Positions 1 to 5,559 of a stretch of DNA of 5,635 bases are shown piece after piece. Source of the DNA: Bacteroidales bacterium (GTDB lineage: Bacteria > Bacteroidota > Bacteroidia > Bacteroidales > UBA932); the NCBI GenBank assembly GCA_017383945.1, contig JAFNUQ010000015.1, forward strand, positions 1 to 5,635, read 5' to 3'. The translations under genes were made by a program, and so were the position numbers. The notes under the pieces were generated by a model. The model made no database searches. It saw only the letters and a list, made by a program, of their open reading frames with translations, and had not been told where the DNA came from. Position 1 is the first letter of the stretch. Each line of letters begins with the position of its first letter.

Positions 1-79
1 ATTCGCCATAACCTCGTTGTGTGGCAAATACTTGATGGTTCTTGATTATAATTGCGGCAACTACTTCGATAGACTTCAT
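1..79 (-). CDS. Nudix hydrolase (MutT-like), 5' fragment cut by window edge
   Basis: Reading the minus strand from ATG at 79-77 gives 26 residues without a stop, beginning MKSIEVVAAIIIKNHQVF and continuing ATQRGYGE to the window edge. This is the usual start of small MutT-type (deoxy)nucleoside triphosphate pyrophosphohydrolases: a first beta strand (VVAAIII), a short turn, then the second strand with the ATQR-GYGE motif that leads into the 'WEFPGGK' segment and Nudix box. Those later parts, including the catalytic REXXEE residues, lie outside the window, so activity cannot be confirmed. Known family role: hydrolysis of oxidised or non-canonical NTPs (for example 8-oxo-dGTP) in the cytoplasm, limiting mutation. 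The gene diverges from the Rpn-family gene across about 130 nt. Identity rests on the N-terminal signature only, but that signature is distinctive. Confidence 0.8.
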   Translation of the reverse strand, partial: MKSIEVVAAIIIKNHQVFATQRGYGE

Positions 80-82
80 ACA

Positions 83-90
83 CAAAAATA
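83..90 (-). promoter_or_regulatory. Possible -7 element of the Nudix gene
   Basis: On the minus strand this reads TATTTTTG, matching the Bacteroidota -7 consensus TAnnTTTG. It lies only 3 nt before the ATG at 79, which would imply a leaderless or nearly leaderless transcript. No TTTG -33 box is visible about 20 nt upstream. The match may be chance in AT-rich DNA. Confidence 0.3.
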
Positions 91-133
91 CTCACTTTGC
101 GCTAGAATTAAAATAATTTTTATTTGCTGTAAC

Positions 134-145
134 TTAATCGATTAA
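134..145. repeat. 12-bp perfect palindrome, possible operator
   Basis: TTAATCGATTAA is its own reverse complement. It sits between the divergent Nudix and Rpn-family genes, 12 nt upstream of the proposed -33 box of the latter. The position suits a binding site for a dimeric regulator, but the surrounding DNA is AT-rich and such palindromes arise by chance. Confidence 0.25.
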
Positions 146-157
146 TTTAAGGTAGTA

Positions 158-190
158 TTTGCCTAAATATCTTCCATATAATTATCTTTG
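158..190 (+). promoter_or_regulatory. Bacteroidota-type promoter of the Rpn-family gene
   Basis: A TTTG -33 box (158-161) is followed after 21 nt by TATCTTTG (183-190), an exact match to TAnnTTTG. Transcription would start near 197, leaving an AT-rich leader of roughly 13 nt before the ATG at 210, with no Shine-Dalgarno sequence. Both boxes and their spacing fit the sigma-70-type (sigma-ABfr) promoter of this phylum. Confidence 0.65.
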
Positions 191-209
191 CAGAAAAATA
201 TATTAAACT

Positions 210-1133
210 ATGAAATCAAACTTCATTTCTAATCATGACGCCCAGGATAGCGTCTTTGCCAACCTTCTGACGGACTATATGTTCAAGCGTGTATATGGCA
301 ATAAAGATGTCCTTCTAAGTTTCCTAAATATGGTACTTACAGATATTGAAGTGGCCGATTTGGAGTACCAATCCCCTGAAACGCTTGGAAATAGTCCCAA
401 TGAGCGTAAAGCAATCTATGATCTCAAATGCAAGTCAAAAGACGGAGAGATCTTTATTGTCGAGATGCAGCTTGCAAGGCAGAAGCATTTCATTGACAGG
501 AGTTTATATTATTCATCTTTAGCGGTTAATCAACAAGCCAACAGCGCTAATAGCCAGGCGCGATTAGTTCATAGAGAGTGGGACTATGCCCTTAATCCTG
601 TTATCTTCATCGCATTTATCAACTTTGAACTGCAGCATCAAGATGACTTTCCTGCTGGAGAATACATTTCAGAATATATGCTCAAGGAAACAACCACTGG
701 AGAACTAATGACTAATCTGCAGAGATATATTTTTATTGAGCTTCCAAGATTTTCTGCGCAGGCAGATTAATGCATTTCTGAGTTAGAGAAGTGGGTATTC
801 TCAATGAGGAACATGCACAAACTCAAGGACAAGCCATCCAATTTCAATGAGAATTCTTTGACCAAATTGTATGATTTATCAAAATTTGCTAATTTTGACA
901 CAAACGAATATCAATTATATAAGAACTCGCTTATGTTTGTCTCAGATTACAAAAATACCATTGAATATGCCAAGGAAGAAGGTAGAGAGGAAGGTAGAGA
1001 GGAAGGCAGAGAAATAGAGAGGGCAACTATAGTCAAGAGAATGCTTTCTTCCGGGATGAGCGCAGAGCAGATCTCTGAAATCCTCCAGATTCCGATTGAG
1101 GAGGTCACTACCTTAACGCATACTGCGAGATGA
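210..1133 (+). pseudogene. Rpn-family recombination-promoting nuclease / putative transposase, interrupted by an in-frame TAA
   Basis: Two open stretches in the same frame, 210-770 (186 aa) and 771-1133, are separated only by TAA at 768-770. Read through, the product is about 307 residues, normal for the Rpn/PD-(D/E)XK transposase family (PF12784 type). The first part has the family N-terminus (LLTDYMFKRVYGNKDVLLSF) and a probable catalytic core D71...E85-x-Q87 (AIYDLKC, then FIVEMQL). The join reads RFSAQAD-stop-CISELEKWVFSMRNMHKL; GAA (Glu) to TAA is a plausible single change. The C-terminal part carries EGRE repeats and a helical tail (MLSSGMSAEQISEILQIPIEEV). Family members are DNA endonucleases that promote RecA-independent recombination; some act in phage defence. 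A promoter is present, so a 186-aa nuclease domain could still be made. The tail could be translated from ATG 804 or 813, but no separate promoter is visible. By eye it is AT-richer than the GH31 gene, fitting horizontal transfer. A sequencing error is possible. Confidence 0.85.
978..1013 (+). repeat. Three tandem 12-nt repeats encoding EGRE
   Basis: GAAGGTAGAGAG occurs at 978-989 and 990-1001, followed by a diverged copy GAAGGCAGAGAA at 1002-1013. Each unit encodes Glu-Gly-Arg-Glu in frame, giving a charged helical linker common in the C-terminal part of this transposase-like family. Identical tandem units can slip in replication, changing linker length by four residues without breaking the frame. 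Confidence 0.85.
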
Positions 1134-1485
1134 TTCTGGCGATCTCCTTGATGTCAGAATTTCCTCTGAATTCAAAGGTGATTTTACCCACGCCACTATA
1201 ATAGAGCTGTAATTCGCTTTCAATATCAAAGGTACCAGCAGTCTCTATAGAAAACACAGAGACCTTGGCATAAGGCATAAAAGTAAAAGCCTTCTTCTTG
1301 CCCGTAATTCCCTGAGTATTCACGGCGATCACGCGCTTGTCCGTAAATACGACATGATCCCTGATATCCTGATAGGCACCGATAACAGTTTCCCCTGCAA
1401 CCATCAACTCCGCCAACTCCTTATCAAACTTAGTTGCATCTACTTTCTTGAGTTTGTACACTCCACCATTCTGAAAATCAATCAT
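1108..1485 (-). CDS. Small bacterial PH-domain protein (bPH_1 / former DUF1696 type)
   Basis: The 125-residue protein is essentially one domain. It matches the bacterial pleckstrin-homology fold family bPH_1 in length and pattern: an N-terminal helix (ATKFDKELAELMVAGETVIGAY), the signature strand pair DHVVFTDKRVIAVNTQGITGKKK near residues 43-65, YAKVSVFSIETAGTFDIESEL, and a strand plus final helix (GKITFEFRGNSDIKEIARIISQY). There is no signal peptide or membrane segment, so it is cytoplasmic. Solved family members assemble into rings; their ligand and role are not established. The ATG lies 13 nt downstream of the GH31 stop with no promoter between, so the two genes are probably one transcript, though no functional link is evident. 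Its last codons overlap the 3' end of the convergent Rpn-family gene by 26 nt. The start is unambiguous: no upstream in-frame ATG is sensible. Confidence 0.85.
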   Translation of the reverse strand: MIDFQNGGVYKLKKVDATKFDKELAELMVAGETVIGAYQDIRDHVVFTDKRVIAVNTQGITGKKKAFTFMPYAKVSVFSIETAGTFDIESELQLYYSGVGKITFEFRGNSDIKEIARIISQYALR

Positions 1486-1498
1486 TTATCAAATAAAT

Positions 1499-3886
1499 TT
1501 AAAACTTAACCTTAATCGCCTTACCATTATACTCCACAGTCTTGCTGCTGCCATCAGGAAGAGTAACAACAAATGTACGTTTTGAAAGCATCCCAGCAAA
1601 ACTACCCTTGCGCTCCCCTATGCTCAGAGTGCGGCTACGATCATTCCACTTCAATGAGATAGTGCTATACTCCCCTTTCTCATAATTATAATTATCTCCT
1701 TCATCCTCATAGAGGCAGAATTCTGCATTTGCACCAGGATAAACCGCAAGTGTGAGTTTCTTCCAATCCGAAACGGCAGCATATTGCACGTCCTCCTTGC
1801 ACAGCGGCACAATGCTACCCGCTCTGACATAAAGAGGCATTCGGCTCAGCGGAGCTGCTGCCGCAATAGTCTGACCGCCGGCATATCGTTTCCCGCTCCA
1901 GTAGTCATACCACTCCGCACCGGCAGGAAGATATACGTCATATTGCTTCTCAGCACTCCAGTCAGCCTTATATCCCTCTCGGTAAAGTTTGCCATTATCG
2001 TGACGCTCAGGCGTATACAGTGGATCAAGCACCGGCGCGACAAGAAATGCGCGTCCAAACATAAATTCGCGATTGTTATCCCAAGTATTCTTATCACCCT
2101 TGAAATCCATCATCAATGCACGCATAAATGAATCATCGTGCTCACTCACCTGCCAGCTCTGACTATACACATATGGCAGAATCTCATAACGCAGCTTGAT
2201 TGCACCCAGAAGCGCATCATATACAGGCTCGCCAGGCTCGCCATAGTGATAGATCTCGCGGACCACCTCGGTGCCGTGGCTGCGCATCATAGGATTGAAA
2301 GTTCCAAACTGCATCCAGCGCACATAAAGCTCCTGATAAAGAGGATTGCGCGTTGCCGAATTATCAGCGTTGCGACGATTATACGAATTAGCAAAGAAGC
2401 CGCCAAGGTCGGTATTGACGTGAGGATTAGCAGTCAGCGTATAATTCAGGCACAGAGGCACTTGATTACGGAAGTCCTTCCACGAAGAGCCCACATCGCC
2501 ACTCCAGGTATTGGCACCAGTGCGTTGCTGGCCGGCAAAATAGCTTCGCGTGAGGATGAATACGCGCTTGCTGCTATCCACCTGACGCTGATTATTGTAT
2601 ACGCCCTCCACTGTGCAGAGCGGGAAGGCATTACGCACCGAGCGGTAAGATGTCAAGAAATCTTCACCGGTAGCAGGATTGGTGACCGGACGCACTTCAT
2701 CAAGGTCACTATCCTTGAAGCTGTGGTGATCCGGATCTGTCGAGTCCATCCACCACGCATCGATTCCAAGTCCGTGAAGATAGGAAAGGTGCTTCCAGTA
2801 GATATCCCTTGCCTCTTTGCTGAACGGATCATAACACCTCACACCGCTAGGATAATCCATATTAGGCGGCCAGAAAGGCAGACCACTTCTTGGCCAGGTC
2901 TCAAAACTATAGAGCAAGCCTTTTTCCTCCAAGTCTTTATAGCCTTTGGTATAAGGGCCGAAGCTCGCCCAGATACTGATGCTCATATGTGCATTTGCAT
3001 CGTGAGCGTGCTGAATCATCTGCTTATAATCCGTGAACCCCTCGTTGAGAAATTCCATTGCGTTCCAGAGGTAGTTGTTTCCCCAATACTGCCAATCCTG
3101 AATAATGCCGTCAAACGGCACTCGCTGTGCTCTATATGTATCAACTACTTCCTTAAATTCCGCAGAAGACTTGTATCGCTCGCGGCTCTGATGGAAGCCA
3201 TATGTCCACAATGGCAGCATCGGCACTTTACCTGTCAACTTGCGCATCTCCTTGATCACGCCGTCGGCATCGCCACCATACATAAAATAATAGTCAACCT
3301 TTGTACCCACCTGCGACTCAAGAGCAAGCACATCGCTATCGCTAATCTGCGTCGGCGAATAGTTATCCCAATAGATGCCGTAACCCTTGATACTCTGGAA
3401 GAAATGGCTGTAGTCCTGCGTATTATCCTGCATCATCAAGCGATTCTCCCCACGCTGGTTCATCTTGCCGTTCTGCAGCATTCCGAGGCCGTAAATCGGC
3501 TCGTCGATCTCCAAAGCAAATGTCTGCTTCACCTTATAGCGCCCCGCATCCGGGCCTTCGCTAATCGGCGTAAACGCCATCTCCCCTTCTCTCAGCAGCA
3601 CTTTGCCCGCCTTATCGGCAAATGTAATCTGTCCGTTGAGCTCATCAACGCTCACTCTCAACGCAGAAGAGCTATAAGTTGTCACAGAGCCTTTCTTGCT
3701 AATAGCAACTTTGACATCCTCAGGCTCTGCTATCACAACAAGAGACAGGTTCATATCTTTGCTTGTATCAGGAGCTTGCTTTACTACCCTGACAGTTGTC
3801 GGTGTATAGAATGTGATTTCCTGTGCGTGCAAAGAAATTGCAGCAAGTGACAAAATGCAGGTAAATAGAGTCTTAGTTATTGACAT
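1499..3886 (-). CDS. Exported glycoside hydrolase family 31 (alpha-glucosidase/alpha-xylosidase type) with DUF5110 domain
   Basis: I start at ATG 3886, giving 795 aa; an in-frame ATG at 3946 would add 20 residues but lies upstream of the -7 element at 3913-3920 and would bury the signal peptide. The first 21 to 22 residues (MSITKTLFTCILSLAAISLHAQ) are a type I signal peptide, so the enzyme is periplasmic or exported. An N-terminal GH31 mutarotase-like beta domain covers about 25-220. The (beta/alpha)8 barrel follows with IIQDWQYWG (D264), nucleophile D381 in IDAWWMDSTDPD, acid/base D464 in TWSGDV, R455 and H538 (MRSHG). Beta domains with RMPLYVRAGSIVPL (about 682-695) and a DUF5110-like segment (about 710-750) close the protein. 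All catalytic residues are present. The family cleaves alpha-linked glucose or xylose from non-reducing ends, and some members transglycosylate; DWQYWG and WWMD suggest the alpha-xylosidase/Bacteroidales branch, but the substrate cannot be assigned. No PA14 insert is seen. No Sus genes are nearby. It heads a probable operon with the PH-domain gene. Confidence 0.93.
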   Translation of the reverse strand: MSITKTLFTCILSLAAISLHAQEITFYTPTTVRVVKQAPDTSKDMNLSLVVIAEPEDVKVAISKKGSVTTYSSSALRVSVDELNGQITFADKAGKVLLREGEMAFTPISEGPDAGRYKVKQTFALEIDEPIYGLGMLQNGKMNQRGENRLMMQDNTQDYSHFFQSIKGYGIYWDNYSPTQISDSDVLALESQVGTKVDYYFMYGGDADGVIKEMRKLTGKVPMLPLWTYGFHQSRERYKSSAEFKEVVDTYRAQRVPFDGIIQDWQYWGNNYLWNAMEFLNEGFTDYKQMIQHAHDANAHMSISIWASFGPYTKGYKDLEEKGLLYSFETWPRSGLPFWPPNMDYPSGVRCYDPFSKEARDIYWKHLSYLHGLGIDAWWMDSTDPDHHSFKDSDLDEVRPVTNPATGEDFLTSYRSVRNAFPLCTVEGVYNNQRQVDSSKRVFILTRSYFAGQQRTGANTWSGDVGSSWKDFRNQVPLCLNYTLTANPHVNTDLGGFFANSYNRRNADNSATRNPLYQELYVRWMQFGTFNPMMRSHGTEVVREIYHYGEPGEPVYDALLGAIKLRYEILPYVYSQSWQVSEHDDSFMRALMMDFKGDKNTWDNNREFMFGRAFLVAPVLDPLYTPERHDNGKLYREGYKADWSAEKQYDVYLPAGAEWYDYWSGKRYAGGQTIAAAAPLSRMPLYVRAGSIVPLCKEDVQYAAVSDWKKLTLAVYPGANAEFCLYEDEGDNYNYEKGEYSTISLKWNDRSRTLSIGERKGSFAGMLSKRTFVVTLPDGSSKTVEYNGKAIKVKF

Positions 3887-3912
3887 GTGGATATGATTTA
3901 TGGTGTTATCTT

Positions 3913-3920
3913 CAAAGGTA
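3913..3920 (-). promoter_or_regulatory. -7 element of the GH31 gene
   Basis: The minus strand reads TACCTTTG, an exact TAnnTTTG match, 26 nt before the ATG at 3886, giving a leader of about 20 nt. No good TTTG -33 box is visible at the expected distance, so activity may be weak or activator-dependent. The element lies inside the longer 815-residue frame, which supports the shorter start. Confidence 0.55.
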
Positions 3921-3929
3921 ATAAATTTG

Positions 3930-3937
3930 TATCTTTG
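3930..3937 (+). promoter_or_regulatory. -7 element of the lipoprotein gene
   Basis: TATCTTTG matches TAnnTTTG exactly and lies 23 nt before the ATG at 3961. Transcription would begin near 3944, so a TTG-initiated version starting at 3940 is unlikely. The expected -33 position (about 3905-3910) has no TTTG. This element is only 9 nt from the oppositely oriented -7 element of the GH31 gene, so the two promoters probably interfere. Confidence 0.5.
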
Positions 3938-3960
3938 TTTTGACATTAACCATCAGTTTT

Positions 3961-4557
3961 ATGAAAAGAATCATTGTTTTGATGACTTGCCTGGCGGCAT
4001 TGATATTCACTTCCTGTCCGCAGAAAGACACTGAAATCAGAGACGCTATCCAAGGAATGCTGAATCAACATCCAGAAATGCGACTCCAAGACATATACAA
4101 ATCCTTTTATCAGGATTGCTTCGGGCCGGGACACATCATCGCTAGCCGCGAAGCTGCAGAAGCCTACCTCAAGCAAGAGCTTGACACCTGTGGAGAACTC
4201 AAAGATCCTCAGCCCATTGAGCCTACAGGCAGCAAAGGGCGCTATGTACGTGTGGCGCTGGACTTTGTAAAGTCAGGCAAGATCGGCTATGACGCCTATG
4301 TCGAAGCATTTATCGCAGGCGCAAAGGCAGTCTCACCGCAAGACTACGAGGCATGGAAAGAGATCTGGCCGACAATTGCGGAAGCAGCAGCGGAGTTTGA
4401 TATCCCGGCTTATGCAGAGGATCTTGAGATGATCAATCAGGCACTTGAAAGCGCTGAAGGCAACCTTGCTTTTCATCACAGCAAGTCCTATAACGACGCC
4501 TATGACCCACATTATAGGATCATCGCAAAAGAAAGAGTAGAAGCATTGTTTAAATAG
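3961..4557 (+). CDS. Lipoprotein of unknown function
   Basis: The 198-residue protein opens with MKRIIVLMTCLAALIFTSC: two positive charges, a hydrophobic stretch and a lipobox-like FTSC. Cys19 would be lipidated and cleaved by signal peptidase II. The residues after it, PQKDTE, resemble the QKDDE-type lipoprotein export signal known from Bacteroidota, so the mature protein may face outward; that is inference. The mature part is soluble and helix-rich. I do not recognise an assigned family. Likely conserved points are IYKSFYQDCFGPGHI near residues 41-55, KGRYVRVALDF near 88-98 and SKSYNDAYDPHYRII near 173-187. The spaced histidines and aromatic residues at both ends suggest a shared pocket. 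It is divergent from the GH31 gene across 74 nt and followed by the DUF486 gene after 41 nt. The ATG at 3961 is chosen over an upstream TTG because it starts the signal peptide directly and lies after the -7 element. Confidence 0.8.
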   Translation: MKRIIVLMTCLAALIFTSCPQKDTEIRDAIQGMLNQHPEMRLQDIYKSFYQDCFGPGHIIASREAAEAYLKQELDTCGELKDPQPIEPTGSKGRYVRVALDFVKSGKIGYDAYVEAFIAGAKAVSPQDYEAWKEIWPTIAEAAAEFDIPAYAEDLEMINQALESAEGNLAFHHSKSYNDAYDPHYRIIAKERVEALFK

Positions 4558-4578
4558 AGCCAAATTTTACTAAATTTG
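4546..4578 (+). promoter_or_regulatory. Bacteroidota-type promoter of the DUF486 gene
   Basis: TAAATTTG at 4571-4578 matches TAnnTTTG. A TTG at 4546-4548, 22 nt upstream, could serve as the -33 box and lies within the last codons of the lipoprotein gene. The start would fall near 4585, 14 nt before the ATG. The DUF486 gene can therefore be transcribed alone as well as by read-through. Confidence 0.55.
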
Positions 4579-4598
4579 CGCGCTAAATTTTTAAGACA

Positions 4599-4973
4599 AT
4601 GTTTGGTAACGCTGCGCTCACAATCGCGATGCTGGTAGTATCCAACATCTTTATGACATTTGCCTGGTATGGTCACCTCAAGCTTCAGGAGATGAAGATT
4701 TCCGATGGTTGGCCGCTCATCCTCGTGATACTCTTTTCCTGGGGCATCGCATTCTTTGAATATTGTCTCACAGTACCAGCCAACCGCATCGGATTTGTCG
4801 GCAACGGAGGAGCATTCAATCTCTTGCAACTCAAAGTAATCCAGGAGGTTATCTCACTCACGGTCTTTACCGTCATCGTGATGTTTATGTTTCAGGGACA
4901 GAGCTTCCAGTGGAACCACATCGCAGCATTTGTCTGCCTCATCCTAGCCGTCTTCTTTGTGTTCTTAAAGTAG
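4599..4973 (+). CDS. DUF486 / DMT-like small membrane protein
   Basis: The protein has 124 residues and four predicted membrane helices at about 5-23, 38-58, 80-98 and 104-123. It carries the hallmark motifs of the DUF486 family (PF04342): SNIFMTFAWYGHLKL (15-29), SWGIAFFEY then VPANRIG (47-65), and LLQLKVIQEVI (75-85). The family resembles half-size drug/metabolite transporters such as the EmrE-like SMR proteins and would probably work as a dimer in the inner membrane; no substrate is known to me. Length is normal to slightly long for the family. The start is fixed by the promoter 21 nt upstream and by the typical N-terminus. Its 3' end overlaps the convergent minus-strand gene by 9 nt, and I see no convincing terminator between them. 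Confidence 0.9.
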   Translation: MFGNAALTIAMLVVSNIFMTFAWYGHLKLQEMKISDGWPLILVILFSWGIAFFEYCLTVPANRIGFVGNGGAFNLLQLKVIQEVISLTVFTVIVMFMFQGQSFQWNHIAAFVCLILAVFFVFLK

Positions 4974-5387
4974 TTTCAAGTTATTATAACAGAAAATAAC
5001 TACGCTATTCATACGTAGCGCATCATCTGGAGCCTCAGGGTGCTCTTCCTGGAGTATCTCATAGTACTCTCGGAGTTCTTCTTCATAACCGACAAATCTA
5101 TCCTCTGTCCCACTAGGAATCCTAAGGGAGAGTTCTCCGTCAAACACTTGTATAATCAAATCCACCTTCTGCGAAGTCTCAAGAATCTCCTTGGATATAT
5201 TTGCAAACGCACAATTCAATATAAGTCTGGAAGCCAACAAACCGGCCACATTATACCCCTTATACTTAGGATCAGACTTAAACTCCTCCACCCATGCATT
5301 AAGCTTTGCCTCACAAGCCTTCATCAAAGCTTCATCCATGCTATCATCAAAGCAAAATATCCTATCGTTGATTTTAATTTCTTTCAT
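4965..5387 (-). CDS. Hypothetical acidic cytoplasmic protein
   Basis: I start at ATG 5387 (140 aa, MKEIKINDRIFCFDD). An in-frame ATG at 5429 would add 14 residues but lies upstream of a TAnnTTTG element at 5408-5415. There is no signal peptide or membrane helix. Visible pattern: a short beta hairpin (KEIKINDRIFCF), a charged helix (MDEALMKACEAKLNAWVEEF, 17-36), a helix NVAGLLASRLILNCAFANISKEIL (about 45-68), a strand pair around DLIIQVFDGELSLRIPSG, then an acidic helix EEELREYYEILQEEHPEAPDD and a final VVIFCYNNL strand. The hairpin-then-helix start is vaguely like ZapA, the FtsZ-ring protein, but the C-terminus is not, and I do not assign the family. It is convergent with the DUF486 gene and otherwise isolated. 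Coding status rests on protein-like composition, the promoter and length. Confidence 0.7.
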   Translation of the reverse strand: MKEIKINDRIFCFDDSMDEALMKACEAKLNAWVEEFKSDPKYKGYNVAGLLASRLILNCAFANISKEILETSQKVDLIIQVFDGELSLRIPSGTEDRFVGYEEELREYYEILQEEHPEAPDDALRMNSVVIFCYNNLKLL

Positions 5388-5407
5388 ACTTCTCTTAGTT
5401 TGAACCA

Positions 5408-5415
5408 CAAAGGTA
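5408..5415 (-). promoter_or_regulatory. -7 element of the hypothetical gene
   Basis: The minus strand reads TACCTTTG, matching TAnnTTTG and identical to the GH31 gene's -7 element. It is 20 nt before the ATG at 5387. A TTTTG on the same strand at 5427-5431 is too close (about 11 nt) to be a normal -33 box, and nothing better is seen. Confidence 0.5.
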
Positions 5416-5425
5416 CAAGTATTAT

Positions 5426-5506
5426 TCAAAACTTCCCGCCTATTAAAGCATTGTTAAAAGACTTGGCGAGTTCTAGTGCTGCTTGACTATAAAACTCCAA
5501 AAATTT
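5426..5506 (-). other. Short protein-like open frame, possible gene remnant
   Basis: Between two TGA codons the minus strand encodes 26 residues, including LEFYSQAALELAKSFNNALI and ending GGKF. The composition looks like an amphipathic helix at a protein C-terminus, but there is no ATG (only a TTG at 5500), no promoter element, and no continuation upstream in any frame. It may be the eroded tail of a lost gene or chance. Confidence 0.2.
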
Positions 5507-5527
5507 TCAATATTTAAGAGATTTTCC

Positions 5528-5535
5528 TAAATTTG
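5528..5535 (+). promoter_or_regulatory. Possible -7 element pointing out of the window
   Basis: TAAATTTG matches TAnnTTTG and is identical to the -7 element of the DUF486 gene. No clear TTTG -33 box is seen (TTTC at 5504-5507 is the nearest candidate). No open frame of useful length follows inside the window, so the product would lie beyond 5635 or be an RNA. Confidence 0.35.
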
Positions 5536-5539
5536 TCAC

Positions 5540-5559
5540 TGATGGTCAGCTGACTATCA
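5540..5559. repeat. 20-bp near-perfect palindrome at a putative transcription start
   Basis: TGATGGTCAG is followed directly by CTGACTATCA; nine of ten positions pair across the dyad, centred on AGCT. It begins 4 nt after the TAAATTTG element, so it would cover the transcription start. That is where a dimeric repressor commonly binds. There is no loop, so it is more likely a protein site than an RNA hairpin. Confidence 0.45.

Noticed and set aside
1082..1104. CCTCC...GGAGG potential hairpin beyond the PH-domain gene stop
   Set aside because: Five base pairs with a 13-nt loop inside the Rpn-family coding sequence and no T-tract on either strand.
2138..3850. 570-codon open frame on the plus strand, antisense to the GH31 gene
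   Set aside because: It lies wholly opposite a clearly real GH31 gene with all catalytic motifs. The translation is low in recognisable motifs, rich in His/Ile/Arg runs and has no promoter; it is a codon-bias shadow.
3887..3946. 20-residue N-terminal extension of the GH31 protein from ATG 3946
   Set aside because: It would place a charged segment before the signal peptide and begins upstream of the -7 element, so it is probably not translated.
4979..5001. AT-only-type hairpin AGTTATT...AATAACT after the DUF486 stop
   Set aside because: The stem is nearly all A-T with a 9-nt loop, no T-tract follows on the plus strand, and it lies within the coding end of the convergent gene; not a convincing terminator.
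5388..5429. 14-residue N-terminal extension of the hypothetical protein from ATG 5429
   Set aside because: The TAnnTTTG element at 5408-5415 lies inside it, so the transcript should start after it.
5040..5486. Plus-strand open frame of 148 codons opposite the hypothetical gene
   Set aside because: No promoter, no recognisable motif, and it is antisense to a frame with better protein character and its own -7 element.
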